A stretch of DNA of 64,000 bases, taken from Eonycteris spelaea (Eukaryota; Chordata; Mammalia; Chiroptera; Pteropodidae). A program made the position numbers and the translations under genes. Positions within the stretch are counted from its first letter, which is position 1. Each line of letters begins with the position of its first letter. The notes beneath the pieces were generated by a model. The model saw only the letters and a program-made list of their open reading frames with translations, did no database searches and was not told the origin of the DNA. Below are positions 1 through 10,730 of this stretch, one piece after another. Location of the stretch: NCBI GenBank assembly GCA_003508835.1, contig PUFA01000007.1, positions 14,221,001 through 14,285,000 on the forward strand, given 5' to 3'.

Positions 1-654
1 AACTCAGATATAAAACAGTTATGACTGGCATTTGACTGGCATTTGCCTGGCATTTCTCCTTCCTTCTAAGGTTCTATATGGCACTCAGGAAAAAATGCCA
101 GGGATCTAACATGATATTCATCAGGAAGCCCATCTTTAGAATTAAATGATCTAAAAGGACCACTTGGGCGCCATCTACTGGGTAAAGCTTGCACTGCCAC
201 GGGGCTCCAAAACTGTGCCCCAGCCATCAACAGGCCATTCAAGTGCCTGGCTTCCCCTTAATAGAGGCAGGCAATCAACAAACAGTGAAATGAATTACTT
301 CTTCCTTTGAATTTCCCTCACATTTACTTAAGGTCAATATGGGGTATAAGTAATAAGAGCCTAATAACATAACATTACATTGATTTCTTACCGTCAAGCC
401 CTGTTTCCATTGATAGATGCTAAACTCACAAGACTCATTGTTCTCCCGGTGACCAGCCCTGCGCTCCATAAGAAATGCTCCATAAATGCTTGTGACTATG
501 ACCAGACAACATACACTGTGTGGGATGAGACTTTCAGAACAAACCTCAGAACTGAATAACTGAACTAACACAGAATGAGATGGGAATTGGACCATCATTC
601 TGTTTATTTCATAGCATTGATAACCGCACTCCACTTTATTTATTTATTTTTTTG

Positions 655-785
655 TCTCTCCTCTAAATTGAAGCTCCAAGATGGCAAGGATCACATATGT
701 CTTGCTCATCATTGTATGCCCAGCCCCTAGTAGCATCCATTCAAGAAATATTTTTGAATGGATAGGTGGATTAATGAATGAGGGC
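655..785 (+). repeat. L2 LINE 3' end fragment
   Basis: The segment has the usual L2 tail order: a run about gene-product-like 'aagctccaagatggcaagga', then 'tgtatgcccagcccctagta', then the sequence leading to 'aatgaatga'. Divergence from the remembered consensus is high, as expected for this old family. Confidence 0.7.
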
Positions 786-1124
786 CTGGACCCTCTGTCC
801 TGCGTGCCTAGTGGCAACACTCTGCTGCCCTGAGCCAGTTTTGCTGTCCTTGAGAATGCCCTGATTTGACACATGGATACCATCACTCATCCAATCAATC
901 AGTCTACATATATAGCCAACTCTTACATTGAAGTTACACTCACAACTCAAATTGGTGCTATTTAGAAAGGCAAAAATACAAGATTTCTCTGACCAACTGC
1001 TGTCCTTCTATCTTGTTGCTGTTTGTTGTTACTATTTACCACTTACCTCCTGCATGAAAACATTCTTCCTCTTTTCTACCCTGTCCTCTACACGAGCCCA
1101 CCTACTCACACAGAGTGACTGGAG

Positions 1125-1448
1125 TATTACGTAGGGAACGTCTGTACCCCCTGTCCCTTACGATGGAGTATACTTCCCTAGTTGAATGATTTGGGGGCTT
1201 AGCCATGTGACTTCTTTTGGAATGTGAGTAAATGTGATATGAGCAGATGCCCTAAATATGCCTGCGTGTTTGGCTTCACCTCTTGTGCTTTTGCAACCCA
1301 CCCTGGGAAGAGCATGCTCCAAGTAGCTGCTGCCCTTTAGCCGGGCCCTGAGGTATGGCGTTTAACCCAGGCCAACTCACAGAGCCACATAAAGAAAATC
1401 ATCTGTCCTTTTGAGATTGTTTGTTACACAGCAAAAACTGACTAATAT
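1125..1448 (+). mobile_element. MaLR-like solo LTR (MLT1-type)
   Basis: The middle carries the block 'cacctcttgtgcttttgcaa' followed by 'gggaagagcatgctcc', and the right end reads 'tttgttacacagcaaaaact', both characteristic of MLT1-related LTRs. No internal retroviral region adjoins it, so it is a solo LTR. The left boundary is uncertain. Confidence 0.6.
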
Positions 1449-2044
1449 ACATGAACATGTTATCACCAGTAGCACCCCTAAGCATCCACTCAGAAGTTCT
1501 ATTCTCTGACTGCAACACCCTTCCATCTGTGTGTTCCTCTGCTTTATTACCACTAAGGTTGCTTTCTACTTCATTGGATCTCCACTCCTTATCATCTCTG
1601 GACCAGGCTCTTTCTGGTTTCCTGCCCTACCCAACCTGGGCAACGTGTTAGCCAACTCTTGGGCTAACCAAATGACTGTTTTAATTCATCTCTGCCACCA
1701 CACTGCTGGAGAGTATCTCCCAACTGCCCTCATTACATCATCTGCATAAGGGTTCCAGCTTCAACTGCATCCTCAGTCTTGCTAGAACATGGTTTAACTG
1801 ATCACTAGCTGGTGCCCTTCCTTATTCCTCACGTGGCTGTCCAAACCTCTAGTATTCTCAAGCCCCAACTCACTTCTGCTCTGCCCTCAGTAGAGGTTTC
1901 CCTTCTAACTTTTAAGAGAAGATAGAACTTTTGCAGAGGAATTCACCAGTGGAGGTAAAATAGTACTGCAGTTAAGAACAAGGAGGCTGGAATCACACAG
2001 ACTTAGATATCTTCCTGTTTTGCTGACACATGAGCAAAGACACC

Positions 2045-2290
2045 TCTCAACCATCACTTCCTATTTAAAACCTCCCCTACCCTGACTCCCTGTGATTAAA
2101 GACTTCTTTTTATGCTCTCAGAATGCTTAGCTATGCCCTAAATTTTTCTTTTGTATCTCACTGCATTCAGAATAATAACTAAACTCTTTACTCCATTTAC
2201 TTACCTACAAGGCCACGTATGATCTGATACCTGCCTATGGCTCCAACCTGTTACATAGTCCTTCTCCATCTGACTTACGCAGAGAAAGAG
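2045..2290 (+). repeat. L2 LINE fragment
   Basis: The order 'ttcagaataataactaaact', then 'acaaggccacgtatgatctg', then 'ctgcctatggctcc' matches the L2 3' region. It is diverged and truncated. Confidence 0.55.
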
Positions 2291-2479
2291 CGACCTTCCA
2301 TATCCAACCAAAGAGAGAAAATCCCAAGTTATCTTACATACTGCAAAGGTCAATGTGAACGCTAAAGCTGTGTGTTCTCTCTCTAATTATGTCTTTCTTA
2401 AACTTCTATTGAAAATAGTTTTGTTTCTGGATCACCTACCAGCTTGGCAAGTAAGACACATACAGAATAATGATGAATA

Positions 2480-2745
2480 TTTATTGTATTAGTTGAGCTT
2501 TTGCTGTGTGCCAGGGAGAGCGCTAAGTGCTTCACATGCATTATCTCATTTAATTCTCCAAATAGCCCCACGAAATAGAAAGTGTTTTTCCTATTTTAAA
2601 AAAGAGAAAACTGAGGTTGTGAGGTTCAGTGACTTGGCCATGGTCACGATGCTAGTGAATGACTTGGCCATGGTCACGATGCTAGTGACTCAGGTCCGTG
2701 TCATTCCAGAGCTTGTGCTCTTGATCATTATGCCACACTGTCTCC
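2480..2745 (-). repeat. MIR SINE with an internal tandem duplication
   Basis: In reverse orientation this is a MIR. The order is 'gtgccagggagagcgctaag', 'cattatctcatttaattctc', 'aactgaggttgtgagg', and then the segment for the tRNA-related head. Inside it, a 30-bp unit (2631-2660) is repeated immediately (2661-2690) with one mismatch, so the duplication is far younger than the MIR. Confidence 0.8.
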
Positions 2746-3846
2746 AGAGAATAGCTGCGAAAGGAAGACCAGGGTGAAATCCTCCAGCTAATCTACCTAG
2801 AAGACAATTCACCAAAGTAATTCACCAAAGTACTAAATTCAGTTTCCTAGAAACCACCTAACATGACATCAGAGTTTTAAATCTGTACCTGAGATCGGCA
2901 CTTTAGAAATTATCTGTATTCTGGAAATTTAACTCTTGGGTTCTCCCTGAAGCACCAACACACCCCTTCCCCACCAGGAATAGCTGGTTTCTCAGCTGCC
3001 CATCACGTACCTCACCCTTTTCCTTCCACTCCTGAAATTCATGGCATTTTGCTAAGGTTGGATCAAAGAATACCAGCAGTGCCAATAGCACTGCAGCCTC
3101 TGCAAATTGGGAATATCATGAGTAAAACTGCTCAGAGTCTAAGACCATCCTGACTGCTCTGATTCAAATAGGGAGCGTGTCAAATAGGCATCACAAACAA
3201 TAATGGTCCCTACACTGCTCCAGATCCAGACTCCCACAGGGACATTCACCATCAGGGCATTCAGAGGGGACTCTTAAACTGAAGGAGAGGTTAGATTCCC
3301 ACTCCAAGGATTGTTGAAACTCACAGGGGAACCCTAATAAAGACTAAGTAATTCTTAGAGATCAAGTAAAACCTAGGAAAAAAAAAAAAAAAGATCTCTT
3401 TCCCGGGACAAGTGGCATGCTGACAATTTAATGTTTCTGGAATTTAACTCAGGATTCAATAGAAATTACGAATAGAAATTCATATTTAAAATGCATTACA
3501 GACCTAGCATTTTCAAAGCCTTGTTCACTGTTTGCTGACCCACGCTAACATGAAACTGCTTCTGGGACCACCAGGAGGGCTGTGTGCAGAACGCCTTGGC
3601 TCCGTTTAGGAGACAGGGCAAGATTTAAGAGCAGGTAGGAACCCCCTGTGGCCAGTTTCAAACAGATGTCCACAGTCCACACCAGCAGATGGAAACACAT
3701 CTCTTGTTTTCCCGGTCTTCGGGAGAAAGCCCTGGGGCTGCAAGCTTTCCCGAACTCCGATTCCCGCAGCAGAGACCTTAGCCCGGTGGACGCTGAGGCA
3801 TCACAACAGCGTGCAGTGGGGCCGAGCTACCACGCCGTCTACTCAC

Positions 3847-3975
3847 GCATGCAGTCTCCTCCGTACCAGCCCGCCCGGCATGCCGCACAGTAGATCCCCT
3901 TCACGTAGAAGTCGTCCAGAGTGCCGCCCCACGAGCCGTTGCGGCAGGTCTTGCAGTTTTCAAAGATGGTACAAC
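3847..3975 (-). CDS. PAMR1: PAMR1 exon 3 (cysteine-rich N-terminal region)
   Basis: This internal exon is 129 nt and encodes residues 84-126. Seen in the sequence: the minus strand reads [17 protein letters not shown], then a TLDDFYVKG segment and [12 protein letters not shown] recognise this as the PAMR1 stretch before the CUB domain. The acceptor is TTTAAG at 3976-3981 and the donor is GTGAGT at 3841-3846. Both ends are phase 1, so the exon is a 43-codon symmetric module, and its first two bases complete the Gly codon left open by exon 2. It has seven cysteines, suited to disulphide pairing in a secreted protein. PAMR1 is known as a secreted, catalytically atypical trypsin-like protein linked to muscle regeneration. 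The next codon starts with C, consistent with the Arg expected at the exon 4 junction. The exon is easily missed because its open frame is short. Confidence 0.95.
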
Positions 3976-4814
3976 CTTAAACAGGTCCAAGAAGAGGGGG
4001 TGTTAGCTCAGCACTCGCGGGTTCCGATGGGCTGCGGCCGCCGTGCGAGAGAAATCGCGCACCTTCCCAGCGCCTTATTGCAACGAAGGGCATCGGCATC
4101 CGGAAATGTGCCGAAGCCCTTAGGGAAAAAGGCTCATTCCTCGGAAATGCCAAAGTCACTAGCGTTCAGTCTGAGGCGTGTTTCGGAGCGTCCTCAGAAC
4201 CGTCTTCCTAGTTCATGGCTGACGTTTTAAAGCAACATGAAATAGCCCGCAGTGAAAGGTAGACTGTCCTTACAGTGTATGTGCTCTCTTGAAAATCGTA
4301 TCACATGTTTATCATGGAATAGTTTGAAAGTTCAGACAAACGAAAAGGATTAAGACCACCTAAAATATCATCACCCAGAGAGACTGGTCACATTCTTCCT
4401 CTGTGTAACTCAGACAATTGCCAAAAGGGTCAGGGGGCTGAGTTTAGAGCTACACAGCCTTAGACCCACATGAAAAGACATAACAAACTTGGTCCCCTGA
4501 GGGCCCCAGGGCTGCCGGACATTATGGAAGTCACCATTAACGTCCCTGCCTCTGTGCCTCTGGACCCCCACCTCCTGCGACCACTGCCAGCGCAGAGGAG
4601 GCTGTTGTCCGTCAAGGACGGGAATGATGGAAATTTCTAAAACCCCACTGAGATTTCATCTCTTATGTATGAAACTGGCAAATGTGCCAAATGACATCTT
4701 CTGTGTAAGGCTTTGGGAAAACAGTACCCTCATACACGCTGCTGTGAATGCCACAGGCAAGGAAGAAAATTTGGCAAAGGCTGGCAAAATGACATATGCA
4801 CCTGCCTTTGTCAC

Positions 4815-5105
4815 AGCAGTCTCTCACTAGGAATCTACCCCAAGATACCCAGCAAAAACACTAAATGATTATGCCGAAGGCCATGCACTGTAGCTTTGTA
4901 ATAGCAAAGAAGCTGGAACTAACCCAGATCCTCGTTAACTATGCTCATCTACACAATGCAGTTATGAGTAACTATAAACAGAAATGAAGATCATGGTTTA
5001 TACTGTCAATGAGTGATCTCCAGCATGTATTGGTAAGAGCCAAAAGCAAAGTAGTTAGCAGCGTTTACGGTAATGCTATCTTTTGTGCAAGAGGGGAAAG
5101 ATATA
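4815..5105 (+). mobile_element. L1/HAL1-type LINE 3' end fragment
   Basis: The plus strand carries the typical end of an L1-class reverse-transcriptase ORF and its 3' region: 'aggaatctaccccaagatac', 'actgtagctttgtaatagca', then an A/T-rich tail running into a (GT)n tract. It is heavily diverged and 5'-truncated. Confidence 0.7.
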
Positions 5106-5108
5106 TAA

Positions 5109-5128
5109 GTGTGTGTGTGTGTGTGTGT
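5109..5128 (+). repeat. (GT)n microsatellite
   Basis: About ten GT units directly follow the LINE fragment, suggesting growth from its A/T-rich tail. Confidence 0.95.
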
Positions 5129-5214
5129 ATTTGCTTGTAAAACTGAAAACAGATGGAAATAATAAACCTCTTAGTATATCAAATAGGTGGCAGACATGAC
5201 AGAGAAGAGAATTA

Positions 5215-5370
5215 CAGGCAAACCTTGGCAATATGCGGGCTCGGTTCCAACCACTGCAATAAAGGGAGTCCTAACCTTCCTGCTGGTAGAGGGTCTTGCC
5301 TTCAACTTGCAAAAAATGCAACGTTTGTGAAGCGTGATAAAATGAAGTGCAATAAAACCAGGTGTGCCTA
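5215..5370. mobile_element. Tigger1-like DNA transposon, internally deleted
   Basis: The left end reads 'caggcaaaccttggcaatat' and the right end 'gtgcaataaaaccaggtgtg' followed by 'ccta'. These are the terminal inverted repeats of the Tigger (pogo/Tc1-mariner) group. A TA dinucleotide flanks each side (5213-5214 and 5371-5372), matching TA target duplication. Only about 156 bp remain of an element whose autonomous form is over 2 kb, so the whole transposase region is gone. Confidence 0.8.
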
Positions 5371-6944
5371 TACAACAGTTGTCTTTAAAGCATAGTGTTT
5401 TGACTGTATCTATGGAGTGGGATATCTTCTAAAGTCAATAACCACCACACAGAAATCATAACTTCGTTCAGTGGTCTGACTGTTGGTACTAATAGTGCCG
5501 TTGTTATTTTTCACAATTACCTGTTTTAATATAGGATAAAGCAAATAAGTGATTAGGTTAATATTATTAGGAAACAGGATTTTCACCACGAGAGAAAACA
5601 GATACAAATGCAAAATCAAAGAAATAAACAACCTTATAATATTATATCTGAACTTGAATTGCTGCATACTCATTTTTTTTTTAAAATATGTATTTTCCAA
5701 CTCCATTTGCTGAAAGCGGGGGGCTAGTAACAGTGACAGTTCAATGGCAAAGAACACCTCTGGTGCCTAGATTGTGGTCTCAGACCAGAGTTCCTTAGAG
5801 AAATGGCTGACTCTCCATGTGGGACAGAAAATGCACAGGAAGAACCTGAAACATTTTGTTGTGTGAGAAATCAAGGAAGCCTTCAAAAAGTGTGGCCATA
5901 TCAGAATATAGAAGGACATGGGGGCTTCCAGCGTCCCATAATGGGATGATGTATCATTAAAATGAATAATGACTAAAATGGATTAAACCACATAAATAAA
6001 AAAATACCTGAGTTCACAATGACACACACACACACAGAAACCTCTTGGGTCACCAACAGTGGCTGCTAGAGTATCAATTCATTATTTTGAAAATTAGCTG
6101 TGTGGCTTTTTTTTTTTAAGTGTTATTTAGCCCTTCCTTTCATGATAACCAAATGGTCGATATGGGATAGCTCTTCACTACTTAGATCCAAAGATCACTC
6201 CAAGCGATGAGGTTGGGTGTCTCCTGTATGAAGCAATAGGAAGCATCCAGCACCACCTATGAAGTTCTCTTACCCAACAGATGACCCAGTGCCATCTCAC
6301 AAAACCAAAGCCCCACCCACATCCCAACGATAACCACTAAGCTTTTGAAAATATTGAAGACTGTTCAAAGATTTCAATATCACTGCCAGGGACTTCCAGT
6401 TGGGAAACCCTGGCTTAGCTCCCGAAGTTTCCTGAGAAAATTTGGTGGCATTACTCAACTATTTCCCTATAAACCACACTCACCCATCAGGGAATGGGGC
6501 CAGAGGATTTCTTTTCTGGATCAAATGTGCAAAGGTTATACTGAGGTGGTTTCTATTCTAAAGCTCAGCATTAATGTCTTCCCGGAAGGAAGATGGCTTA
6601 GAGGTATCGTGTGTGTTCTGGAGCTTGTTTATTTCCTCCTCTAGAGTCTCCCACAAAAGGAAGAAAGTTCCTGGTAGTGATGATATGTGTTATTCACTGT
6701 AAGTTGCTAATCACACTGGAAACGGCTTCTTCAGTCTGAGGCTCAAGGTTTACCCTGGCCTCCACCCAGGCAGGCACTTCAGTAAAAAAGGACAGTCGCT
6801 GTCCCTCTATGGTGAGGGCAGGGAGAGAGGCAGTTTGTTCAGCCTGAGGCAAAGGCAAAGGGATGGGCATCATGGCCAGGGAAGGCGCCATCTCACCCTG
6901 AGATGCTCTCATGTCACCGGGACCACCTCCCAAGTGTTGAGCTC

Positions 6945-7775
6945 GGAAGCCAGAGCGTCATTCTTGACTTCTGCTTTCCCTTTCCCCCATCCAACCAATC
7001 CCAATTATTGTCAATTCCACTCTCCTTAACATCTCTCAAACCCCTCCACCTTTCTCCGTCCACAGGGCTCCTGCGTTCATTGAGGTCTCCATCACTCCTC
7101 CCCTGGCTCCAGCAGTGCCCTTCCTCCAATCCCTTCTCCATACCGCAGCCAGAAAATTGGCTTCCACCGCTTTACTAAAGAACCTGTAATTTGCTAAACT
7201 ATCTTCAGGACATAGTCTAAACTTCATAGCACAACTTAAGAAGCCCTGCAGGGTCCAGCCCCAGTTCTGTCCTTCATATTGTTCTCTCTTAATCTTTTCT
7301 TTGTCTAACTATCTCTCTCCCTGTTTATCACACACACACACACACGCACGCACACACACCTTCCCACCAGACTGAGCTACTTGCAATTCCCTATACCCTA
7401 TGCTTTCTTTTGTCACAAGGCCTTAGCACTTGCTGTCCTCTACGGCTTGACCTCTCCACCAGACCCCTTCACTCTTTTTAGTTTGTCGCCTCCATCTTCA
7501 GCACACACTTCACCTCCTCCAATAAGTCTCCACCGCCCTTTCCCCCATCGACCCCTATCCTCCTCGCTCTCATGGTAGCTTGTGCCTCTCTGTCACAGCA
7601 CTGACCACGCTGGATTACAGCTGCCTGTTTACCCTTGCATCTCTCCCACCGGGCTGCAAGCTCTGGGGATGCGGGACGTGTGAGGGTTTTTTTTTAATTA
7701 TTATATTTTTTTTAATCATTGTATTCCCAGTGCCTGATGTGGTATCTGGGAGTGCTCAGTCTGTTAAATGAATGA
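6945..7775 (+). mobile_element. L2 LINE, long 3' copy
   Basis: Successive L2 blocks occur in order: 'tcattcttgacttctgcttt', 'agccctgcagggtccagccc', 'acaaggccttagcacttgct', 'accgggctgcaagctctggg' and the end 'taaatgaatgagtgga'. A (CA)n tract interrupts it at 7329-7359 and T-rich insertions at about 7687-7718. Several overlapping open frames here are incidental. Confidence 0.75.
7329..7359 (+). repeat. (CA)n microsatellite
   Basis: About 15 CA units with two CG-type interruptions (near 7346 and 7350), lying inside the L2 copy in intron 2. Confidence 0.95.
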
Positions 7776-7990
7776 GTGGATCTTCTCAGTTTACAAGTTT
7801 AACACTGAAAAGCGTACTAACTCCTCCAAGTCTTCAGTAGAATGAGCTAAATTATGCTACTCTTAATAATCATGGTATCACCGCCTCCCGATGCCTGCTT
7901 GCCTGCCTGCCAGAATTCAAAGGTTCAGCGTGTTCCCATTCATGACTCAGAAAACGCGAAGCAACCTGAGGTCTCTCCTTCCACACGCAC

Positions 7991-8167
7991 CTGGGTGAAT
8001 CAGGCAGGAGTCACACTCGTTGTCCTCGTTCCTGCAGCAAGGGATGGTATAACCCACAACCTCCTTCTTTCCGGGGCAGATGCATTCAATCTGATCATAT
8101 TCACAGCACTCCCGACACATGATATTCCACTCAGCTCCAGGGCAGGCTTCATTAATGACCGTGTACT
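7991..8167 (-). CDS. PAMR1: PAMR1 exon 2 (cysteine-rich N-terminal region)
   Basis: This internal exon is 177 nt and encodes residues 25-83. Seen in the sequence: the minus strand reads [18 protein letters not shown], then [33 protein letters not shown] and LIHP. I recognise this as the mature N-terminus of PAMR1. The acceptor is TTTCAG just right of 8167 and the donor is GTGCGT at 7985-7990. The exon is phase 1 at both ends (59 codons, symmetric), so skipping it would keep the frame. Its eleven cysteines, two of them in CC pairs, fit an extracellular disulphide-rich module. A second AG lies two bases further in (8166-8167), so the exact start depends on which exon 1 donor is used. The 8167 start is preferred because it gives the R-E-Y-T join I recall for the human protein. 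Confidence 0.96.
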
Positions 8168-9834
8168 CTGAAACAGAAACGAGCACGTAAGGACAAAGGT
8201 CCCGGCAGGAAGGCGTAAGACCCGTAAGAACTCCGCTACTGAAAAGCGCCTGGCTCTACAAATGGGTTGCCCTTCCTGAACGATGAAGAAGACCGTGCGA
8301 ATCCTTCCAGGCCAGTGCTTCCAAGGTGGTAGCCTGCCTGGAAGGGTGTCCAAGCCAACCCACCATGGAACAGATGGAACTTGTTAGAACTACCATTCAT
8401 TTTTATTTTTTAATTAAAAGAAAGAAATCATGGTCTATCAATACATGATCTAGGTGGACGGACACATACATAATTTATCAACAAGTAAACATCTCTTGGG
8501 TGCCTATGCTCAGTTCTGGTTCCTGGGGCGCAGAGGGTCCCTGCTTACAGCTACGCAGCTCATGCCCGCCACGGCTCCAGGAGGAACCATTCGACCGCAC
8601 GACTGTGCCGTGCAGCCCAGGCATTCGGGCCATCACGGAGGTCTGGAGCCCTGTCTCTAGGTTAAGCCGTTCAAGTGTGAGGCTGATTGCCAAAGTAGAG
8701 ACCATGTCATTTCCTCTAAACTTGGCTCCTCGATTTTGCAGCACGCCATTGTTACGGTACCTTCAAAGCTAAAACCAATAGAAAAGAAAAAAAATATCTT
8801 AATTAGTATGTTTGGGAGAATTTCAAGGTTTTACCAGGGTGCACTCATTGGTAGAACTTTATTCAGTCGCCAAATTCAATTGAGCCTTTTTTCCCATGAG
8901 AAAAAAAAAAAGTATTCTTTTCTGGGTAGGATTTCTGTTTTTCTTTCTTTTTTAAAAATACACCTTAAGGAAATGAAAAAGAAAAACCATCTGGCAAAAT
9001 CTATAAGAGGAATGAGTTGGAGGCTGCCCAGAGGAACCCAGGGTAAGAAACAGACTTAGGTTTGATTCACTCTTCTTTCTTCCCCACTTTCCATTCCTAA
9101 ACATTTTATACAAAGGTGATGATTGAAGCAAAAATAGGTCAGATATTTGAGGGAGAAAGTAAAAGAAACCCCAGGCGGGATCTCCAGCCACGCTTTGCAG
9201 GCCCACATAAACCAACCTTAGTATCTGCGGCGGCTTCCAACCTCTTGAAATTTCATAGTTTAGTTTACTATTTGCTGCTCCTAAACTAAATTTGGAAGTC
9301 TGAGACAGTGTTGATAATTCTTAAGTTGCCAAATAGAGACATTTAAAAAAAAAAATCACCATCTACTCTCAGCCTCAGGTCATAAGAACATTCTAGCATC
9401 ATAGAAAGGAGCCATTTGCATAATACGGTTTTTTTTCATTTTCCGCCAGCAAGGGTCCTCACACTGGCATTTGGGAACGACTGGCTGAGACCACCATGAC
9501 CCTGTCACTACTAAGATTTTGTTTCCCCCTCAGGGGCAGACACTAGGACTTATGTAGCTGAGCTTCCCATGTTTCTGATGTTGGCTAGATGAAGTGAATG
9601 ACTTCTAAAATCTAGATGAGAGCCTAATGGTTAAAAGCGAAGGAAAGCAGAAGAAAACACAGGGGTAAAAAGTCACGATTTTGGATTTGGCATTGGATTC
9701 TTATATACAACATCAAAAGTATGTGCAACAGAAGTAAAACAGATCAATCGAAAGGTTAACCCGCAAAGTCATTTAACCACTCTGTTCCTCAGTTTCCCCA
9801 CTGCGCACAGTGCTAAGCGTATGGGTGAATCAAT

Positions 9835-9985
9835 GGGTTCGTTCTTTCATTCCGCAAGTATTTACTGAGTGCCCACTACGTACCAGGTAGGAGGCTGGGT
9901 GTCACAATGGAGAGAAAAACAGGCACCATCCCCGGCCCTGTGGCGCTCACAGTTTCATAGGGGAGTAGATGTTGAATAAATGACC
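9835..9985 (+). repeat. Old LINE-type repeat fragment
   Basis: The block 'agtatttactgagtgcccac' followed by 'accaggtaggaggctgggtg' starts a common ancient mammalian repeat, also seen at 29.9 and 52.5 kb here. I believe it is an old L1M 5' region but cannot settle the family by eye. Confidence 0.5.
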
Positions 9986-10564
9986 CCCACCCCCCAAACA
10001 CAGAATCACTAACTGGGACAAGGAAAATTTAGGGCGTTATGAGAACAAACAAATGGTCATGAAGGGACATTAACACCAAATCTACAGGATTTGTATTGTT
10101 AGAGGATTCTAAATAGAATCACAGACATCTATGTATCTGCTCAAATTAAAGCACTTCCCCAAAACACAAATGTGATGGAGGAGGTGATGGTTTTAATGGT
10201 TCTGTGACCTTTTTCACCTCTGGTCTGGCAAATCCACCCTTTTCCTTCTCCCCAGAGAGACAGGAAAACGCCTCCACAAGTAAGAAATACATACATAGGT
10301 AAGTAAAATATTCTATGAGAAATATTTACAGTTGGCCAACTGAAGAGATTAAAAAATACAATAAGCAGACAAGAGCAAACGCCTGGACTTTTTTTCCTCC
10401 TCCATTTATTATAATTAGTTTTGCAGAAAGAGTACATTGGTCATTTGGCTTTAGATGGACAAATCGCAGGAATTTCAGCATGGGGCTGAAGGCCAGGTCC
10501 AGAAGCTAGGATTTAGAGAATCGCTAATAGCAGTAGAAATTACTGAATGTTTTCGTATGTGTAT

Positions 10565-10730
10565 GCTAAAGCACTTTAGCATTTATTTAGTTAAAGTGCT
10601 TCTACATTGTTTATGCAATTTAATCTTCAAAATGACCCAGTGAGGTCCATGATACAGTCTCTTTTAAGTTAAAATGATCTACCCCAACCTCTTCGCTTTA
10701 CTGGTGAGAAAAAAGGGCTAATTAGGAAAG
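10565..10730 (-). repeat. MIR SINE fragment
   Basis: Reverse-oriented MIR signals occur in order: 'agcatttatttagttaaagt', 'caatttaatcttcaaaatga', and then 'ttactggtgagaaaa'. Diverged. Confidence 0.55.

Larger units (their letters stand above)
1..3846 (-). other. PAMR1: PAMR1 intron 3, partial
   Basis: Non-coding. It begins at the GTGAGT donor after exon 3 (reverse complement of 3841-3846) and runs off the left edge, so the exon 4 acceptor is not in view. It contains an L2 3' end, an LTR-like element, a second L2 fragment and a MIR, listed separately. The stretches 1-650, 1450-2040 and 2750-3840 show nothing I can name beyond an A-run near 3380-3393. Confidence 0.85.
3976..7990 (-). other. 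PAMR1: PAMR1 intron 2
   Basis: This is the 4,015-bp intron between exons 2 and 3, with a GTGCGT donor (7985-7990) and an AG acceptor (3976-3977). It holds an L1/HAL1 3' end, a Tigger fragment, a long L2 copy and two dinucleotide repeats, listed separately. The stretches 4230-4800 and 5380-6940 contain nothing I can assign, apart from a short (AC)n near 6021-6036 and T- or A-runs. Confidence 0.9.

Noticed and set aside
3811..4230. 139-codon plus-strand open frame
   Set aside because: It is the antisense shadow of PAMR1 exon 3 and its GC-richer flank.
8000..8353. 117-codon minus-strand open frame overlapping exon 2
   Set aside because: A different frame from PAMR1 exon 2, running into intron 1. 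Only the exon 2 frame matches the family.
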